A stretch of DNA of 32,369 nucleotides, from the NCBI GenBank assembly GCA_919901565.1, contig CAKKPE010000041.1:1-32369 (forward strand). Reading direction: 5' to 3'. Positions 1-8,361 of the stretch are shown here, in pieces. The notes beneath the pieces were generated by a model. The model searched no databases. It was not told where the DNA came from and saw nothing but the letters and a program-made list of their open reading frames with translations. Every line of letters begins with the position of its first letter. Positions within the stretch are counted from its first letter, which is position 1. Source of the stretch: a bacterium (GTDB lineage Bacteria; CG2-30-53-67). Both the position numbers and the translations under genes were made by a program.

Positions 1-71
1 GGGCGAGAGGATTTGAACCTCCGACCCCTGCGTCCCGAACGCAGTGCTCTACCAGACTGAGCCACGCCCCG
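1..71 (-). tRNA. tRNA-Pro(CGG), 3' end cut off by the window edge
   Basis: Read on the minus strand, the tRNA begins at 71 with the acceptor strand CGGGGCG. It continues with a D arm (GCTCAG...GAGC), an anticodon stem CTGCG/CGCAG around the loop TTCGGGA (anticodon CGG), and a T arm GGAGGTTCAAATCCTC. The last acceptor bases, the discriminator and the CCA lie outside the window. The T arm and acceptor are nearly identical to those of the tRNA-Pro(GGG) at 1773-1849, so the two are close paralogues. It follows the surE-pcm-membrane protein genes on the same strand with about 30 nt between. Confidence 0.93.
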
Positions 72-101
72 ACCCTAAAGAAATGGATTTTGCGCGCTTC
101 T

Positions 102-284
102 TTATCCCCCGGCATCCTTTCCCTGTGATACGGCACGGGCGGACATCTTCTTCACTACGTAGAAGCCTCCCAGCAGAAGGATAACAAAGAGAAATGATAC
201 TAAAATGAATTTTATAAAGTCAATATAAAAAACCCCGGCCGAGCAGGAAACGGTCCAGTCTTTGAGTTCATTAATCCAGTTCAT
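102..284 (-). CDS. small single-pass membrane protein (60 aa), function unknown
   Basis: A 60-aa protein with one strongly hydrophobic segment (about residues 18-44), then a short basic and polar tail, so it is probably a single-pass inner-membrane protein. The start at 284 is chosen because AAGGAGA lies 3-4 nt upstream of this ATG. Upstream in-frame starts would lengthen the overlap with pcm without a better ribosome site. The ATG overlaps the last codons of pcm by 14 nt, which implies translational coupling in a surE-pcm operon. I do not recognise a family. The tight coupling argues that it is a real gene. Confidence 0.6.
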   Translation of the reverse strand: MNWINELKDWTVSCSAGVFYIDFIKFILVSFLFVILLLGGFYVVKKMSARAVSQGKDAGG

Positions 285-963
285 GGGTCTCCTTTTGCAC
301 ATTCGTCTGTTTCTTTTCCCAGCCGAACTTGCCGATGAGTTTTACAAATTGGCAGAGGTCCAGTTCAGACCGCTCTATCCCTGACGGCCTTTTCACGATC
401 TTGATCAACCGCTGGGTCTTAGCCCCCCCTACCGGGATCATCATCCGGCCGCCGACACGGAGCTGCTGGATCAGATGGTCCGGTATGCCCGGTGAACCGG
501 CAGAGACCAGAATGGCATCATAGGGCGACTGGTCCGGCCAGCCATAGGTCCCGTCGCCTGTCCGGATGGCCACGTTGGAAATCCCGAGACTGCTCAGCCG
601 GTTCCATGCCTGTTTGGCCAGGGCTGGAATCCGCTCGATCGTGAACACATTTTCTGCGAGACAGGCAAGGAGGGCGCTCTGATATCCGGAACCGCTCCCG
701 ATCTCCAGTACCCTTTCCTTCCCTGTCAAATCGAGCGTCTGGAGGATCATGCCGATGGTGGAGGGCTGTGAAATGGTCTGCCCATGTCCGATGGGAAGGG
801 CCTTGTCTTCGTAAGCCCGCAACTGCAGGGCCTCTTCCACAAACAGATGCCGGGGGATCTTTCGGAATGCGCCCAGCACCTTAAGGTCGCTGATCCCTGA
901 CTTGGGCAGGATCACATCCGCCAGCCTTTTCCGTGCAATCTCAGGATTCGTATACTGAACCAT
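271..963 (-). CDS. pcm: protein-L-isoaspartate O-methyltransferase
   Basis: This enzyme methylates L-isoaspartyl residues in damaged proteins using S-adenosylmethionine, which starts their repair. The 230-aa length fits the family. Visible signatures are QTISQPST (residues 62-69), the conserved substrate-binding loop, and the SAM-binding motif VLEIGSGSG (about 85-93), followed by the acidic ERI and the GGR...PVGG segment near the C-terminus. The ATG at 963 overlaps the end of surE by 23 nt, with GAGGA about 9 nt upstream. The surE-pcm pair is a classic stress-survival arrangement in proteobacteria. The last codons overlap the start of the small membrane protein gene. Confidence 0.95.
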   Translation of the reverse strand: MVQYTNPEIARKRLADVILPKSGISDLKVLGAFRKIPRHLFVEEALQLRAYEDKALPIGHGQTISQPSTIGMILQTLDLTGKERVLEIGSGSGYQSALLACLAENVFTIERIPALAKQAWNRLSSLGISNVAIRTGDGTYGWPDQSPYDAILVSAGSPGIPDHLIQQLRVGGRMMIPVGGAKTQRLIKIVKRPSGIERSELDLCQFVKLIGKFGWEKKQTNVQKETHELD

Positions 964-1702
964 TCTGAAAAATCCTCTTCATCTTGGCCAGGACCGCATG
1001 GTGGGTCAGGTCCAGGTGCAAGGGGGTGACTGAAACATAGTTCTGCGCAATCGCATCGTAATCCGAGTTATCCCCCCGTTTCCAGACCACTTCTTCGCCG
1101 CCGATCCAGTAATAAGGCCTCCCCCTCGGGTCCTTTTTTTCTATGACCGGGTCCTTGAAGACCCTCTTGCCGAGAGTTGTGACCCGAATCCCCTGCATCT
1201 GGCCCGGCGGGATGTTGGGCACATTCACATTCAGAAAGGTGCCCGGCGGCAGACCGTGCCTAAGCACCTTCTCGGCCAGCCCGAGGGTGACCATGGCTGC
1301 GGCCTTGAACCGGAGCCTGCCGCTGTTGGTCAGGGATACGGCCATGGATGGGATGCCGAGCAGAGCCCCCTCCATGGCCGCTGAAACGGTCCCGGAATAG
1401 GTGATGTTATCTCCCAGATTGCTTCCGCAATTGATGCCTGAAACCAAAAGCGAGGGGGGTTCCTTGATAATCGTATTGACAGCCAGGGTAATGCAATCCG
1501 TGGGGGTCCCGTTGACGCTGTATACATCCTTACGGAGTGCATGAACCCTCAATGGCTTGTGAAGAGTCAGAGAATGGCCTGCCGCACTCCGTTCCCTGTC
1601 CGGCGCCACAACCACGGTACGGCCGATCGTACGCAAGACCTGTACAAGTGCCCGGAGACCCTTTGAATCGACTCCGTCATCATTGGAAACCAGGATCAGC
1701 AA
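941..1702 (-). CDS. surE: 5'/3'-nucleotidase SurE, TTG start
   Basis: SurE is a metal-dependent phosphatase of nucleoside monophosphates linked to stationary-phase survival. The N-terminus reads LILVSNDDG, where the Asp-Asp pair (residues 8-9) is a metal ligand, followed by SGINCGSNLGDNITYSGTVSAAMEGALLG, the conserved core. I place the start at the TTG at 1702 because GAGG sits 5 nt upstream and the resulting 253 aa match the family length. The longer open frame up to 1870 reads through an inverted repeat and a tRNA gene and is not coding. It is co-oriented with tRNA-Pro(GGG) and overlaps pcm, so it may be transcribed from the tRNA promoter. Confidence 0.93.
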   Translation of the reverse strand: MLILVSNDDGVDSKGLRALVQVLRTIGRTVVVAPDRERSAAGHSLTLHKPLRVHALRKDVYSVNGTPTDCITLAVNTIIKEPPSLLVSGINCGSNLGDNITYSGTVSAAMEGALLGIPSMAVSLTNSGRLRFKAAAMVTLGLAEKVLRHGLPPGTFLNVNVPNIPPGQMQGIRVTTLGKRVFKDPVIEKKDPRGRPYYWIGGEEVVWKRGDNSDYDAIAQNYVSVTPLHLDLTHHAVLAKMKRIFQNGSVYES

Positions 1703-1711
1703 AAAGACCTC

Positions 1712-1849
<138 letters not shown>

Positions 1850-1899
1850 GACAACCAAACCTATTGACATGCCCGTGTCAACCGCCTCCAGATCTTATG

Positions 1900-1928
1900 A
1901 TCTTACTGAGTCCATAATTTGATGTCAA
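1900..1928 (-). promoter_or_regulatory. sigma70-type promoter for tRNA-Pro(GGG)/surE
   Basis: On the minus strand, TTGACA (1928-1923) and TAAGAT (1905-1900) are separated by exactly 17 nt. The predicted start lies about 45 nt before the tRNA 5' end. The -35 is a perfect consensus and the -10 matches 5 of 6 positions, as expected for a stable-RNA promoter. The remaining 1929-2105 shows nothing I can assign. Confidence 0.65.
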
Positions 1929-2105
1929 GGCTTTTCTCCGGACCTTCTCTCCGGACCCGTTTTCCTGCTGTTTTCCTGCTTGATTCCATGAGTTTTTTTT
2001 GTTAGGGTATGCAGGCCATAAGCACCTCACCCATGATGAAAGGTCAATAATAATGCCGGATTCTTTCATGGATCCGCCTGTGTGACTTAAAGAAAGATAA
2101 ATCTT

Positions 2106-2834
2106 ATGATCCATCTCATGATTTCCACCGCCATCGGGGCCGCTGTTTTCTTTGCGATTTTCTATTTCAAGATCCACTGGGGGCTGGCCCTGACGGCTTC
2201 CATAGCCGCCATGATGGGGGTTAACTATCTGCTCGGCCGGCGTATCAATAAGGCCATCACCCAGCTCATGGAGCAGGTCAGCCAGGACCTCAAGGGAGGA
2301 AAGATGGACCGGGCCATCCGCACCCTTGAGGGCGGGCTGAAATACGGCCGCTACCAGTTCTTCGTGACCTCCCAGTTCCGGTCCCAGATCGGGGTCATCC
2401 ATTACATCAAAAAAGATTTCAACGCCGCATTCCCGTACCTCAAAAAGTCCTTTATCCGCAACTGGGTGGCCCAGGGGATGCTTGCCGTGCATTACATGCG
2501 GAAGAAGGACAAGGAAAATATGGTCAAGACCTTCAATCGGGCGTTACGGTACAACCCCAAGGAAAGCCTTCTCTGGAATCTTTACGCGTACTGCCTGCTC
2601 CGTATGGGCAACAGGGATGAGGCCATCGAGGCCCTGGTCAAGGCCTTGAAAAAACTTCCAGGCGACGAAAAGCTACAGAACAACCTCATCAATCTGCAGA
2701 ACAACAAGAAAATGAAGATGAAAAATTACGGGGAACTATGGCTGCAGTTCCACCTCGAAAAAATTCCGGGCGCCATTGGTCAGAAACCCCCTCCGTACCC
2801 CATGCAGCACGGAAAACGGGTAATCAGGCGTTAG
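2106..2834 (+). CDS. membrane-anchored TPR-repeat protein
   Basis: A 242-aa protein with two adjacent hydrophobic segments at the N-terminus (about residues 3-20 and 26-43), followed by a soluble helical region. TPR-like helices occur at roughly 60-190; the clearest pair reads YNPKESLLWNLYAYCLLRMGNRDEAIEALVKALKKLPGD. Such proteins usually act as scaffolds, but no partner can be inferred. It is the only plus-strand gene in the first 15 kb and converges on ptsI, with 20 nt between stop codons and no evident terminator. A second in-frame ATG at 2118 is an alternative start; neither has a strong ribosome site. Confidence 0.8.
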   Translation: MIHLMISTAIGAAVFFAIFYFKIHWGLALTASIAAMMGVNYLLGRRINKAITQLMEQVSQDLKGGKMDRAIRTLEGGLKYGRYQFFVTSQFRSQIGVIHYIKKDFNAAFPYLKKSFIRNWVAQGMLAVHYMRKKDKENMVKTFNRALRYNPKESLLWNLYAYCLLRMGNRDEAIEALVKALKKLPGDEKLQNNLINLQNNKKMKMKNYGELWLQFHLEKIPGAIGQKPPPYPMQHGKRVIRR

Positions 2835-2854
2835 GGGATTGAAGAACCATAGGG

Positions 2855-4615
2855 TTAAGACTCTGAATTGGAATCCCATTCATATTCGTCCGGGAACCGG
2901 GAACGCATGTACTCCTTCGTGATCTCTTCGATCTCCCGGGCCGTGGAAAGGGTGAGTATCCTGTTTGCAAGACGTCTCGACTCTTCCAATGTGACTGAAA
3001 GGATGATTCTCTTGACCCTCGGGACCGACACTGAATTCATGCTGAACTCTCTCAGGCCCAGCCCCAGCAATGCAGGGGCATAAGTCGGGTCCCCGGCCAC
3101 TTCACCGCACATGGCCACAGGGATCCCGGCTTCCTTGGCCACGGAAATAACATATTTGATCATCCGCATCACGGCCGGGTGAAGCGGTTCATACAGATAG
3201 GCAACATGTTCATTCATCCGGTCAATGGCCAGGGTGTATTGAATCAGATCGTTGGTGCCGATACTCAGGAAATCGACTTCCCTGGCAATCATGTCGGCCA
3301 CAATAGCGGCGGACGGGACCTCGATCATCGCTCCCAGCGGGATATCTTCTCTGAACTCCTGCCCTTCCCTGTGAAGGTCATCCAGAACCTCGCGAAAGAT
3401 ATTTTTAGCCGCCCGCAGCTCCATAACTCCGGAGATGAGCGGGAACAATATCCTGAGATTCCCGTAAACACCGGCCCGGGCAAGCGCCCTGAGCTGGGCC
3501 TTGAAGATGTCCTGATGCACCAGACAAAACCGGATGGCCCGGAGACCCATGGAGGGGTTGGGCTCTCTTAAATAGGGAATCTGCATCGACAGTTTGTCTC
3601 CGCCGAGATCAAGGGTGCGTATGGTCACAGCTTCCGGATAGATCATCTCCAGGGCGCTCTTGTATGCCTGGAACTGTTCCTCCTCGCCGGGCAGATCGGA
3701 ACGGTTGAGGAAGATGAATTCGGTTCTGTACAGCCCGACTCCGTCTGCACCATGCTCCAGGACACTGCAGACATCGCCAGGGGTTTCAATATTCGCAGAA
3801 AGCCGTACCTTGCATCCATCAGTAGTTTCCGCAGGAACTTGGGTCAGCTTCTGCAGCTCTTTCTCGAAATAGACATAGCGCCTCTGCTTTTCGAGATACC
3901 GGTTGAATGTCTCATTGTCCGGATGAATGATGACCGTGCCGCTGCCCCCGTCCAGGATCAGAGGGTCCCCGCTTTGCACACAGGACGTAATATTCCCCAA
4001 ACCGACCACGGCCGGAATCTCCAAAGACCTTGCCATGATCCCCGTGTGGCTTGTCCTCCCGCCCAGATCGGTCGCAAATCCTTTGACATGGTTGCGATCC
4101 ATCTGCATAGTGTCTGCCGGAGTCAGGTCATGGGCGATCACAATGACATCCTCCTGCAATAAAGAGAGGCTCGTCTGGACGTGGCCCGAGAGATTGTGCA
4201 GTATCCTGTCCCCTACATGAACCACGTCCGATCTCCGTTCCTTGAGGTAATCGTCCTCAATGGCTGCAAAGACTCTGAGAAATTCATCCAGAACCTTCTC
4301 CAGGGCGCCTTCGGCTGCAATCATCTCCTTCCGGATCATCTCACGCGTTCCATCGACAAGCATTTTGTCCTTAAGCATCAGAATATGGCTGTCCAGGATA
4401 TAGGCATGAGATTCTCCAGTCCGGCTGCTGAACTGTCTCTTTACGGCTTCAAGCTGCGAGATGGATTTGGAGAGGGCCTGCTCAAAACGCAGGATCTCCG
4501 CATCAGCCTGGTCCTCCGGAATCCTCCTGATCTCTGTCTTGATCTTCTCCCTGCTGAAGACCAGGGCCTTCCCGATCACAATGCCGGGGGAAATGCCTAT
4601 GCCGTGAGATTTCAT
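2855..4615 (-). CDS. ptsI: PTS Enzyme I (phosphoenolpyruvate-protein phosphotransferase)
   Basis: Enzyme I takes phosphate from phosphoenolpyruvate and passes it to HPr in the cytoplasm. At 586 aa the protein is full length: the N-terminal HPr-binding and phosphohistidine domain contains GGRTSH with active His190, and the TIM-barrel PEP domain carries RTEF (297-300), RTLDLGGDK (333-341), the EVPSA and FSIGTND-like motifs (about 432-457) and the catalytic CGEVAGDP with Cys503. The ATG at 4615 follows the ptsH stop codon directly, with GGGGAGGAG just before it. It is the last gene of the minus-strand PTS cluster. Confidence 0.97.
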   Translation of the reverse strand: MKSHGIGISPGIVIGKALVFSREKIKTEIRRIPEDQADAEILRFEQALSKSISQLEAVKRQFSSRTGESHAYILDSHILMLKDKMLVDGTREMIRKEMIAAEGALEKVLDEFLRVFAAIEDDYLKERRSDVVHVGDRILHNLSGHVQTSLSLLQEDVIVIAHDLTPADTMQMDRNHVKGFATDLGGRTSHTGIMARSLEIPAVVGLGNITSCVQSGDPLILDGGSGTVIIHPDNETFNRYLEKQRRYVYFEKELQKLTQVPAETTDGCKVRLSANIETPGDVCSVLEHGADGVGLYRTEFIFLNRSDLPGEEEQFQAYKSALEMIYPEAVTIRTLDLGGDKLSMQIPYLREPNPSMGLRAIRFCLVHQDIFKAQLRALARAGVYGNLRILFPLISGVMELRAAKNIFREVLDDLHREGQEFREDIPLGAMIEVPSAAIVADMIAREVDFLSIGTNDLIQYTLAIDRMNEHVAYLYEPLHPAVMRMIKYVISVAKEAGIPVAMCGEVAGDPTYAPALLGLGLREFSMNSVSVPRVKRIILSVTLEESRRLANRILTLSTAREIEEITKEYMRSRFPDEYEWDSNSES

Positions 4616-4882
4616 CTACTCCTCCCCGAATTTGCCGTTTACAAGTTGAGACAGGTTTTCAATCGCCTCAACCTCGTCCGGTCCATCGGCATGAAGAATC
4701 AACTCGGTCCCTTTGGCCGCTGCAAGCATCATGATTCCCATAATGCTTTTCCCGTTCACCTCGGAATCATCCTTCTTGATCAGGATTCGGGACTGGAAAC
4801 GGCCGGCCATCTCCACAAACATGGCAGCGGACCTCGCATGCATACCTAACTTGTTCTGAATAAAGACTTTCGCAGAGTGCAA
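4616..4882 (-). CDS. ptsH: HPr phosphocarrier protein, TTG start
   Basis: HPr relays phosphate from Enzyme I to sugar-specific IIA domains. The 88-aa protein has the active site NKLGMHARSA with His15 and the regulatory site GKSIMG with Ser46 at the canonical positions. Ser46 is the residue phosphorylated by HPr kinase/phosphorylase, whose gene lies in the same cluster, so both modes of HPr control look intact. Translation begins at a TTG at 4882, supported by AAGGAG 8 nt upstream. It lies 16 nt after the IID gene and abuts ptsI. Confidence 0.96.
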   Translation of the reverse strand: MHSAKVFIQNKLGMHARSAAMFVEMAGRFQSRILIKKDDSEVNGKSIMGIMMLAAAKGTELILHADGPDEVEAIENLSQLVNGKFGEE

Positions 4883-4898
4883 ATCTTATTTCTCCTTA

Positions 4899-5666
4899 TC
4901 ATATCATCCACCCCATATGAGACAATCCTTGAGAAAGGATAAGCAGGACAACCCCCTGGACCAGGAGGGGCACACCCTTTTGTTCGGCTTTCAATCCGGT
5001 CCAGACCAATAGAACCATAAAAAGGAACAGGCCTAAGTAGGTAAAGCCCACAGCGGGGACGGCCTGCATGATCCACAAGGGAAGGAATGCCCCGACAGCA
5101 AAGAGAATCATACCGTTCATCCAGTAGATTTTCTTCTGAAGTTTTATGTTGCTCAGATATGTCAACAGATCCGGCCCGCAGGCATATCCGTTCCAGAAGC
5201 CCGCTCCTCTGATCCAGAAGACCCCCATATTATATACGGCAAGAAATACAAGAGGGGCCGATGTCTCGTAAATCATGGCGGCAAGCACCCCCGCCAGCCC
5301 CGCCAATGGACGAAGAGCCCCCCATGTGAAGGAATCTCCCAGTGCCCCCAGCGCGCCTGTTAGGTCATTCTTGAACGTTTCGATCTGTTCTGCAGTGACC
5401 CGGCCCTGTATCCGTTCCTCCTCCATACGCATCGTGCCTCCCAGAATCATTCCGGCAAAATAGGGATTGGTATTGAAACAGGAGAGATGCCGCTTGACAA
5501 GCGATTTGATCTCCTCCTCGGAAAATTCGGACTGACGGAGAAGCGGGACCAGGGCGTAGACAAAACCAACCCCCTGAAAGTTATCGAAATTCCAGGCGGC
5601 TTGTATAAAAAATCCTCTGAACAGGGCCTTTGCAAGAACGGAAATGGGAAGATGTTTCTTATTCAT
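4899..5666 (-). CDS. PTS mannose/fructose/sorbose family IID component
   Basis: This is the membrane-associated IID subunit of a mannose-family permease, which works with IIC to import a sugar. It starts MNKKHLPISVLAKALFRGF and contains the family hallmarks QAAWNFDNFQGVGF, NTNPYFAG and GDSFTWGALRPL, with hydrophobic segments in the C-terminal half. I chose the ATG at 5666 because AAGGTGAT lies directly upstream; a GTG at 5687 would add seven residues and overlap IIC. The 255-aa length is slightly short for IID. Sugar specificity cannot be read from the sequence. Confidence 0.92.
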   Translation of the reverse strand: MNKKHLPISVLAKALFRGFFIQAAWNFDNFQGVGFVYALVPLLRQSEFSEEEIKSLVKRHLSCFNTNPYFAGMILGGTMRMEEERIQGRVTAEQIETFKNDLTGALGALGDSFTWGALRPLAGLAGVLAAMIYETSAPLVFLAVYNMGVFWIRGAGFWNGYACGPDLLTYLSNIKLQKKIYWMNGMILFAVGAFLPLWIMQAVPAVGFTYLGLFLFMVLLVWTGLKAEQKGVPLLVQGVVLLILSQGLSHMGWMI

Positions 5667-5683
5667 ATCACCTTGCAGACACG

Positions 5684-6457
5684 TCACGAGACGCTTACCC
5701 GGCGCTCCTGAACGTAGACCATAATGAACGAAAGAAGAAAAAGAGATACAAGGACCGGCATGCTCTGCTGTTTCAACCCTATAAAGATCAGGAAGGATGC
5801 AACGGTTCCGGCTGCAAGATGGATACGACCCTGCATGATATCCTTTCTGGCCAGCAGGGAGGCGAGACCGAGAGCTGGAAGAAGGAACAAGAACAGACGC
5901 AGCCCCTGCAGGGCATCACCGGGAAGGAGCGCATATCCCCTGCCCAACAGCCCGCCGGTAAACCCGACGACCATAAACGTCACCCCGAAATAATAGAGGA
6001 AAAAGATCAGTATCCCCATCCAGACCGCCCGGGTGACCCCGTGCTCCGGTGATTCCGATGAGAGCGCCATCCGGATAAGCAGCGCATTCTTCCTGCGTAT
6101 CCACTGGTCCAGAAAACCGGCGGGGAGCAGCAGGATACCCACCCACAGGAAGACCCAGGCCATCCAGGCCGTATCGAGTCCCTGAATGGAACCCGGACGG
6201 GAAAGGCAGAGCCCTGCAGTCAAGATTGCAGATAGGGTTGCATCCCTGGGAATGTGTCCTCCAATCGGCAGGCCCCTGAGCCAGAAGAGCTCAAGAACGA
6301 CCCCGATCAGCAGACCTGTATGGAAATCTCCCATCATCCATCCGATCAGGGGCGCCGCAACAATCGGCTGAGAAACCATGAACTGACCGAATGCCAGCCG
6401 GTCCAATCCTATGAGCCCTGCAACAAGGGCTATTTGAAAGATTTTCAAAAACAACAT
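5684..6457 (-). CDS. PTS mannose/sorbose family IIC component
   Basis: A 257-aa multi-pass membrane protein forming the translocation channel of the mannose-family PTS. Family features visible are GLDRLAFGQFMVSQPIV near residues 17-33, GDFHTGLLIGVVLELFWL (43-60) and GGHIPRDATLSAIL (66-79), followed by several further hydrophobic stretches. Its partner IID starts 17 nt downstream. AGGT lies before the ATG at 6457. The context of IIA, IIB, IIC and IID in order supports one dedicated transporter. Confidence 0.92.
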   Translation of the reverse strand: MLFLKIFQIALVAGLIGLDRLAFGQFMVSQPIVAAPLIGWMMGDFHTGLLIGVVLELFWLRGLPIGGHIPRDATLSAILTAGLCLSRPGSIQGLDTAWMAWVFLWVGILLLPAGFLDQWIRRKNALLIRMALSSESPEHGVTRAVWMGILIFFLYYFGVTFMVVGFTGGLLGRGYALLPGDALQGLRLFLFLLPALGLASLLARKDIMQGRIHLAAGTVASFLIFIGLKQQSMPVLVSLFLLSFIMVYVQERRVSVS

Positions 6458-6521
6458 AATCTACCTATTGATATGGTATTACCGGAGGCTCCTCGTTGTT
6501 CCTTCACAGAATGTGCCCCGC

Positions 6522-6995
6522 TCAGATCAGGCTTTTGAGGTCCAGGGCCGGTTCAGACGGCACGGAGCGGATCTCTACCGTGACACCGTGCTTGAGGATC
6601 GCCTGCAGGTCCAGGATGTCCTCTTCGGTGGCAATGATCCCTTTGTACAAAGACCTGGTCTTTCCGACCCCATGAAGGCCCCCAAGATTCAGTCGGTCAA
6701 TGGCAAGACCGGAATTAATGGCCGCCAATACATTTCTGGGCAACCGGAAGATAATCATGGCCCGGCATTCAGAATAGGCCCCCTCCCGGCAGGAATCAAC
6801 GGCCTCCTGAACCGTCATAATTTCAGCCTGTATCCCATAGGGGACCACCAGTGCCATGAGGCTGCGCTGGAATGGGCTTGCCGCAGCCTCGTCATCTGCA
6901 ACAACAACCCGGTCCGGATGGAGATGATGGAACCACCCTTCCACAACCTGGCCATGGATCAGACGATCATCAACCCGAAACAGAACAATGCCCAT
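6522..6995 (-). CDS. PTS mannose/sorbose family IIB component
   Basis: The cytoplasmic IIB subunit takes phosphate from IIA and passes it to the sugar. The signature FRVDDRLIHGQVVEGW holds the active-site histidine (residue 14 from the chosen ATG). The start at 6995 is preferred because AAGAGA lies 7 nt upstream and MGIVLFRVDDRLIHGQ is the usual N-terminus; a GTG at 7010 is possible. The 157-aa length matches the family. A 26-bp palindrome separates it from the IIA gene. Confidence 0.94.
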   Translation of the reverse strand: MGIVLFRVDDRLIHGQVVEGWFHHLHPDRVVVADDEAAASPFQRSLMALVVPYGIQAEIMTVQEAVDSCREGAYSECRAMIIFRLPRNVLAAINSGLAIDRLNLGGLHGVGKTRSLYKGIIATEEDILDLQAILKHGVTVEIRSVPSEPALDLKSLI

Positions 6996-7017
6996 AAATT
7001 TTCTCTTCACCTATGCC

Positions 7018-7043
7018 ATCAGATTTGAAATTTCAAATCTGAT
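7018..7043. repeat. perfect 26-bp palindrome between IIA and IIB genes
   Basis: The sequence is self-complementary over 26 bp (core TTTGAAATTTCAAA). It fills nearly the whole gap between the IIA stop and the IIB start. In RNA it would form an AU-rich hairpin just upstream of the IIB ribosome site, a position suited to transcript processing or differential expression. It could also bind a dimeric repressor. No U-run suggests termination. Confidence 0.85.
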
Positions 7044-7045
7044 TT

Positions 7046-7462
7046 TCAGATCGACCGGCCCTGCTGCTCCTTGAGCAGCGTGCTGGCGACAATGATACCG
7101 CGCTTCCCGTACTCTTCAAGATGACCGCAGAGCTCTGTCAGCTGATGATCCTTCCGCAAAGTAATCCCCTTGATCAGCATCGGAAGATTCACACCTGTGA
7201 TCACTTCAACCTTGGGGTTTTCAAGAAAGGAGAGGCTGACGTTTGAAGGGGTGCCTCCAAACATATCCGTCATGATGATCACCCCATCCCCCTGGTCCAC
7301 AGCCTTGAGAGCCTCTTCAATTTCCGACCTGGCCACTTCCACGGCCTTGGTGAAATCCACGGAAACAGCGGCCATCCCCTCCTGCTTCCCCAAGATCCCT
7401 TCCGCGCATGCATTCAACTCTTCACCGATGTGGGCATGAGTCACAATCACGAAACCTACCAT
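7046..7462 (-). CDS. PTS mannose-family IIA component
   Basis: IIA accepts phosphate from HPr. The 138-aa protein starts MVGFVIVTHAHIGEEL with phosphorylatable His9, followed by the conserved MTDMFGGTPSN (about 65-75) and GVNLPML motifs of the EIIA-Man fold. GGAG lies 9 nt before the ATG. It follows rapZ by about 30 nt and precedes IIB. As a single-domain IIA it could also have a regulatory role, but the adjacent IIBCD set makes transport the simpler reading. Confidence 0.94.
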   Translation of the reverse strand: MVGFVIVTHAHIGEELNACAEGILGKQEGMAAVSVDFTKAVEVARSEIEEALKAVDQGDGVIIMTDMFGGTPSNVSLSFLENPKVEVITGVNLPMLIKGITLRKDHQLTELCGHLEEYGKRGIIVASTLLKEQQGRSI

Positions 7463-7491
7463 CCCGTATTTCTCCTATTTTAGAAAACACC

Positions 7492-8361
7492 TCATCTCCG
7501 GTCGATATCCCTGTATCGTGCAGATGTTTTGTAGCCATTCTCCTCAAGATGTTTCTTCACGGCATCGACAATCACCACAGACCGATGATGTCCACCGGTA
7601 CACCCAAACCCCAGGGTCAGGTAAGACTTCCCTTCCTGAATAAAGAGGGGGAGCAGATAATCCAGGAAGCCATAAAACCGTGTTAAATATTCCTGCGTTT
7701 CTTTCCGATCGAAAACGTACTGGATGACCTCAGGGGCCTTGCCGGTGAGATCCCGTAAAGAATCAACGAAATAGGGGTTGGGAAGGAACCGGACATCAAA
7801 TACCATATCTGCATCGTATACGATTCCATGTTTAAATCCGAATGCAACCAGAGAGATGGATATCTGCTTGCTCTGGATCGTGGATTCAAACTGCTTCCTG
7901 AGAACATCTTTCAGCTCATGAATGGAATAACCGGAAGTGTCGATCACGAGGTCGGAACTCTCCTTGACATCGGCAAGCATCTCCCGTTCGAGGGCCAGGC
8001 CCTCAAAAACAGAGGTTTCAGCGAGGGGGTGCCGCCGCCGTGTCTCCTTGAATCGGCGAAGCAGCACTTCGTCCGAGGCATCCAGAAAGAGGATCTGGTA
8101 TTCGAATCCCTTTCTCATGATATCGCTGAGCACATCTCTGTACTTCTTTAAGAACTTCTTCTCCCGGATATCCACCACCACGGCAACTTTTTCAATCTCG
8201 TTCCCGCTTTGCGCACAAAGCTCCAGAAACTTGGGGATCAGCTCCATGGGAATATTGTCCACGCAGAAAAACCCCATGTCTTCGAACTGGTGGATCGTGG
8301 TGCTCTTCCCCGATCCCGAAATACCGCTGATAATGACAAGTTTAATCGTCTGTTTCTTCAT
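7492..8361 (-). CDS. rapZ: RapZ/YvcJ-family nucleotide-binding protein
   Basis: In Escherichia coli RapZ is an RNA-binding adaptor controlling glucosamine-6-phosphate synthase through small RNAs; in other phyla the role is less clear. This 289-aa protein has Walker A GISGSGKS (13-20), VDNIP, RRRHPL and a C-terminal domain with SLVAFGFKHG, DVRFLPNPY and GCTGGHHRSV, all typical of the family. Its start overlaps the end of hprK by 20 nt, implying coupled translation. The hprK-rapZ-PTS order is common in Deltaproteobacteria. Confidence 0.95.
   Translation of the reverse strand: MKKQTIKLVIISGISGSGKSTTIHQFEDMGFFCVDNIPMELIPKFLELCAQSGNEIEKVAVVVDIREKKFLKKYRDVLSDIMRKGFEYQILFLDASDEVLLRRFKETRRRHPLAETSVFEGLALEREMLADVKESSDLVIDTSGYSIHELKDVLRKQFESTIQSKQISISLVAFGFKHGIVYDADMVFDVRFLPNPYFVDSLRDLTGKAPEVIQYVFDRKETQEYLTRFYGFLDYLLPLFIQEGKSYLTLGFGCTGGHHRSVVIVDAVKKHLEENGYKTSARYRDIDRR

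Noticed and set aside
1878-2492. 204-aa open frame on the minus strand
   Set aside because: It lies antisense to the TPR gene and the tRNA promoter, and its protein has no recognisable features.
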